50,261 nt of DNA from an uncultured Cloacibacillus sp. (GTDB taxonomy: Bacteria; Synergistota; Synergistia; Synergistales; Synergistaceae), in NCBI GenBank assembly GCA_900545755.1, contig URAG01000006.1, positions 1-50,261 on the forward strand, in the 5' to 3' direction. The notes below the pieces were generated by a model. It saw only the letters and a program-made list of their open reading frames with translations, was not told where the DNA came from and did no database searches. Shown here in pieces: positions 47,415-50,261 of this stretch (its first letter is position 1; every line of letters starts with the position of its first letter). The position numbers and the translations under genes are program-made.

Positions 47415-49257
47415 CGCGCGGCCCTCCTCCGCCGGAAGGGACTTTTTTGTACGAACTCGGCGAAAGGTATGTGACGAGCTCGCTCAGCAGCGCGACGTCG
47501 TTCGTCTCGCGCGCGTATCGCAGAAGCTCGACGAGCTGCTTCGCCTGGGGCCTCGTCCTAAAGCTATGGTAAAGCGCCGTGATTCCTACGTCTAGGTCTT
47601 CCGGATTCTTCGTCGCCTCCGCCACCGCAAGCAGGTGGTAGGCGCGCTGTTCGCGCGCTTCGTCGCGCTCCATGAGACTCTTCCGCGCACGGCTGATGAA
47701 CGCCGCCTGGAGCGCCGAGTCTTTCGTGCGCGCCGCCGCGAGCAGATATTTATCGGCGCGGCAGCCGTTATAGAAAAATACCAATCCCGCAGCCGCTACT
47801 ACTGCGGCAAACAGGCCGAATACGCGGTAGACGAATTCGCTTCGAATCTCCTGCCGCAAGGGCGCGGCCATCAAGATTTCGCGATTCGCCCACGCGAAGG
47901 CTAGCGACATCCATATCGCGTTCTCGATACGGTGGAACGGGCGGCTGAAAAGCGCGTCGAACCATATCAAAAAGAGCATCGCGCAGCCCCACATGGCGCC
48001 AGGCGACAAAGTCCTGCGCGTCGTCAGCGCGCGCGTGAAGCTCCAGAGCCACCACGCCCCGGCCGCGAGCAGCGCCGCCGCGCCGAAGATTCCGAGCTCG
48101 GCCAACAGCTGTATATATTCGCTGTGCGCCCAATAGGTGAACTGCCATTTGAGCTCAGGGTGCGTCTTGAAGGCCTCTCGCTGTCCATCAAGGTAGTGCC
48201 ACTTGTAGTGGCCGAGCCCCGTGCCGGCGAGCGGATGGAGTTTGAATACGTTCCAGCTTGTAATCCATATCTCGCGCCGCGCGCCGATGTTAGAGGTGTT
48301 GAGCAGCATGTCGCTCGTCTTGTTGATCAAGGCGTATGCGCGGCTGAAGCCGAAGTAGGCGGTGCATATATTGACCGCCAGCATGAAGACGACGAGCGCG
48401 AAGGCCGCGCCTATGCGCCGTGCGAGCGCGCGTCCTTCCACGCGGCAGTTCCACACAGTCAGCGCGAGCGCCGCGGTCCCCGTGAAGAGCGCGAGCATTC
48501 CGGCGCGCGTCGTCGAGTTCCAGAGCCCCCACGAGTTGAAGGCGAGCATGAAGAGGTTCGCCGTCATCAGAAATTTCCGCCGCACGCCGGCATAGAGCGG
48601 CGACGAATAAACCATATGCAGGTATATGCCGTTCATCGCCGCCATCGCCATCCAGAGGCCGAACATCTCCTGCTGTCCCGTGTTGCCGATGTAGTTGCCG
48701 GGCACGTTCATTATTAGCGGGCATATATCGTTCATGCTGCGGATGAGAAGCTCGGCGAAGACGACGTTCACGGCGGCGTTTAGGTTCGCGAGCCACAGGA
48801 CGCGGCGCAGCGCCGCCTGCGAACCGAAGAAGTTGTAGCAGAAAAGATAGGCCGCGAGCAGCGACGCGAAGAAGAACCATTCCTTGAAGTATGTCGACCA
48901 CGCGAAGATGTCGCACCACAACGTCTGCAATGTGACGAACGCGAGCAGGCCGAGCCACACAGCGCCGAAAAGGTCGAGGCGGAAGCCAGTCCGCCCTGCG
49001 CCGAAGAGCGCGAGCATGGAGCCGCCTATCAGAGCAATCACTGCGACGGGAACCATCGTCCACGCCCATTTCATGATGTGCAGCGTGTCGAACCACTCAG
49101 AGCCGGAGTATATAAGATTTGGAAGCGAGAGAGAAATAAAAATGAGAGGGTAAAATATCCAGAGCGGCACGGCCACGCGCGGCGCTCCGCCCCCTAAGAG
49201 GCCGAGGCCGCCTATGCGGCCATCTTCTTTCATGCCGTTCTTTTGGAAAGCGTTCAT
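47404..49257 (-). CDS. Wzy_C-family membrane protein resembling a protein O-oligosaccharyltransferase (PglL/TfpW-like)
   Basis: A 617-residue protein with about ten to twelve membrane helices (roughly 30-480). A large periplasmic loop holds REIWITSWNVFKLHPLAGTGLGHYK and then YWAHSEYIQLLAELGIFG, the Wzy_C core with its conserved His. The soluble C-terminal 130 residues look like tetratricopeptide-type helical repeats, a layout shared with pilin O-oligosaccharyltransferases as well as some polymerases. It overlaps gspJ by 11 nt, so it is tied to the pseudopilin operon rather than to the LPS operon. The start at 49257 is chosen because the longer frame runs into dnaB; no strong ribosome site is visible. 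Confidence 0.75.
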   Translation of the reverse strand: MNAFQKNGMKEDGRIGGLGLLGGGAPRVAVPLWIFYPLIFISLSLPNLIYSGSEWFDTLHIMKWAWTMVPVAVIALIGGSMLALFGAGRTGFRLDLFGAVWLGLLAFVTLQTLWCDIFAWSTYFKEWFFFASLLAAYLFCYNFFGSQAALRRVLWLANLNAAVNVVFAELLIRSMNDICPLIMNVPGNYIGNTGQQEMFGLWMAMAAMNGIYLHMVYSSPLYAGVRRKFLMTANLFMLAFNSWGLWNSTTRAGMLALFTGTAALALTVWNCRVEGRALARRIGAAFALVVFMLAVNICTAYFGFSRAYALINKTSDMLLNTSNIGARREIWITSWNVFKLHPLAGTGLGHYKWHYLDGQREAFKTHPELKWQFTYWAHSEYIQLLAELGIFGAAALLAAGAWWLWSFTRALTTRRTLSPGAMWGCAMLFLIWFDALFSRPFHRIENAIWMSLAFAWANREILMAAPLRQEIRSEFVYRVFGLFAAVVAAAGLVFFYNGCRADKYLLAAARTKDSALQAAFISRARKSLMERDEAREQRAYHLLAVAEATKNPEDLDVGITALYHSFRTRPQAKQLVELLRYARETNDVALLSELVTYLSPSSYKKVPSGGGGPRDEK

Positions 49258-49276
49258 TTCTTGAAAAGGCGCGCCG

Positions 49277-50261
49277 CTACATCGACGCGCCGTAGACGTT
49301 TTCAAATTTTGCAAACTCGCGGAAGAATACGAGGTCGACCTTGCCCGTCGGGCCGTTTCTGTTCTTCGCGACGATGACCTCGGCAGTAGCGTCCTGCGAG
49401 TCGTTCTCCTGCGCGTAGTACGCTTCGCGGTAGAGGAAGAGCACCATGTCCGCGTCCTGCTCTATGGAGCCGCTCTCGCGAAGGTCGGAGAGCATGGGGC
49501 GCTTGTTGTTCTCGCGGCGTTTTTCCACGTCGCGCGAAAGCTGCGAAAGCGCGATGACGGGGACCTTGAACTCGCGCGCGATGCTCTTCAGCGTGCGCGA
49601 TATTTCTGAGACCTCCTGCGTGCGGTTCTCCATGCGCCGCGCAGCCATCATGAGCTGAAGGTAGTCGATGATTACGAGGCCGCGCCCTTCGCCGTGCTTC
49701 GCGAAAAAGCGGCGGCACCGGCCGCGCAGCTCGAGCGTGTTGAGCGGCGAGCTGTCGTCGATGAATATCGGGCTTTTCTCTATCTTCTCAGCGGCGCGCT
49801 TGAGGCTCTCCCACTGCTCGCTCTGCTGGCGGCGGCTCTCGAAGAGCTCTATGAGGTTCACCTTCGCCTCGGAGGAAAGCATTCTCTGCGCTATCTGCTC
49901 CGCCGACATTTCAAGGCTGAATATGAGGACGGGGACTTTCTCTTCACTGGCGGCGTACTGTCCTATGTTGAGCGCGAAGGCCGTCTTTCCCATGGCGGGG
50001 CGTGCTGCGACTATGTAGAGCGCGCCGGGCTGTAGGCCAGCGGACATTTTATCGAAGTCCGGGAAGCCCGTCGGCACTCCCGTTATGGCGAGGCCACCAG
50101 CGAGACGCTTCTCAATGTCAGACATAGCCGAGCTGAGTACGTCGTGAGTCGAGCGGATGTTCGTCGTCCTACCGGTACGCGATATTTCGAAGACCATCTG
50201 CTCCGCCGACTCGAGAGCCTCGACGACTTCGATTTCAACGCTGAAGCCCGAGATTGTTTTG
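49277..50261 (-). CDS. dnaB: Replicative DNA helicase DnaB (N-terminal part outside the window)
   Basis: The C-terminal 327 residues of DnaB, the hexameric helicase that unwinds DNA at the replication fork. The frame is open to the window edge, with linker ALESAEQMVFEIS. The RecA-like domain follows with TGVPTGFPDFDKMSAGLQPG, Walker A ARPAMGKTAFALN, VFSLEMSAEQIAQRML, Walker B GLVIIDYLQLM, the H4 motif PVIALSQLSRDVEKR, and DLRESGSIEQDADMVLFLYRE. The missing part is about the first 130 residues. No intein or insertion is seen in the visible part. It is 19 bp upstream of the Wzy_C protein gene on the same strand. Confidence 0.95.
   Translation of the reverse strand, partial: KTISGFSVEIEVVEALESAEQMVFEISRTGRTTNIRSTHDVLSSAMSDIEKRLAGGLAITGVPTGFPDFDKMSAGLQPGALYIVAARPAMGKTAFALNIGQYAASEEKVPVLIFSLEMSAEQIAQRMLSSEAKVNLIELFESRRQQSEQWESLKRAAEKIEKSPIFIDDSSPLNTLELRGRCRRFFAKHGEGRGLVIIDYLQLMMAARRMENRTQEVSEISRTLKSIAREFKVPVIALSQLSRDVEKRRENNKRPMLSDLRESGSIEQDADMVLFLYREAYYAQENDSQDATAEVIVAKNRNGPTGKVDLVFFREFAKFENVYGASM

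Noticed and set aside
47821..47860. TTCGAATC-like sequence suggesting a tRNA T-loop
   Set aside because: It lies inside a conserved coding region and no acceptor, D or anticodon stems can be formed around it.

Overview
The window most likely comes from an anaerobic, amino-acid-fermenting, diderm bacterium of the Synergistota type. This is inferred from gene content and has not been tested by any search. The supporting content is a glycine reductase component (GrdD), a full V/A-type ATPase operon, a large 2-hydroxyacyl-CoA dehydratase activase-like protein, an AGCS amino-acid/cation symporter, and outer-membrane machinery (a type II secretion secretin plus a GT9 heptosyltransferase-like enzyme). 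Overall GC is high, roughly 60% by eye. It falls markedly in part of the surface-polysaccharide region (about 27.8-28.6 kb). I see no tRNA, rRNA, CRISPR array, transposase, integrase or phage gene.

Layout. 0-2 kb: grdD with a strong terminator, then a short QueG-like iron-sulfur protein. 2.3-2.8 kb: a fluoride channel (crcB/fluC, GTG start). 2.9-5.8 kb, minus strand: a compact three-gene unit with its own putative promoter and terminator. It holds a VirD4/TraG-like protein with degenerate nucleotide-binding motifs, an intact ClpB-like AAA+ ATPase and a helical protein I do not recognise; this is the best candidate for an undescribed system. 6.0-7.1 kb: an archaeal-style CobT-like protein. 7.26-15.97 kb: V-ATPase operon in the order D-G/H-C-I-K-F-E-A-B. 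16.2-17.2 kb: homoserine dehydrogenase. 17.3-20.6 kb, minus: AGCS symporter with a near-consensus promoter, a glyoxalase-fold protein and an AzgA-type purine permease. 20.9-25.6 kb, plus: a small membrane-anchored protein of unknown function and a 1407-residue double activase/dehydratase-like protein.

26.0-37.2 kb is a surface-glycan region. A plus-strand MBOAT acyltransferase and SGNH-like partner run convergently into an eight-gene minus-strand operon: an O-antigen ligase/polymerase, GT8, GT2, two GT4, GT9, another GT4-like enzyme, and a GH43-like beta-propeller protein. Together they look like a locus for building, ligating and O-acylating a lipopolysaccharide-type glycan.

37.3-47.4 kb, minus, is a type II secretion operon reading J-K-L-M-N-C-I-D-E-F in transcription order. 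Many of its genes overlap or nearly touch. No major pseudopilin (GspG), GspH or prepilin peptidase is present in the window. Immediately upstream, overlapping gspJ by 11 nt, is a second Wzy_C-family membrane protein resembling protein O-oligosaccharyltransferases. Upstream of that, running off the window edge, is the replicative helicase dnaB.

Starts were adjusted where a Shine-Dalgarno sequence supports a different codon than the longest open frame. Recurrent extended -10 elements (TGTTAYAMT) are annotated as putative promoters. No family assignment here was checked against a database.
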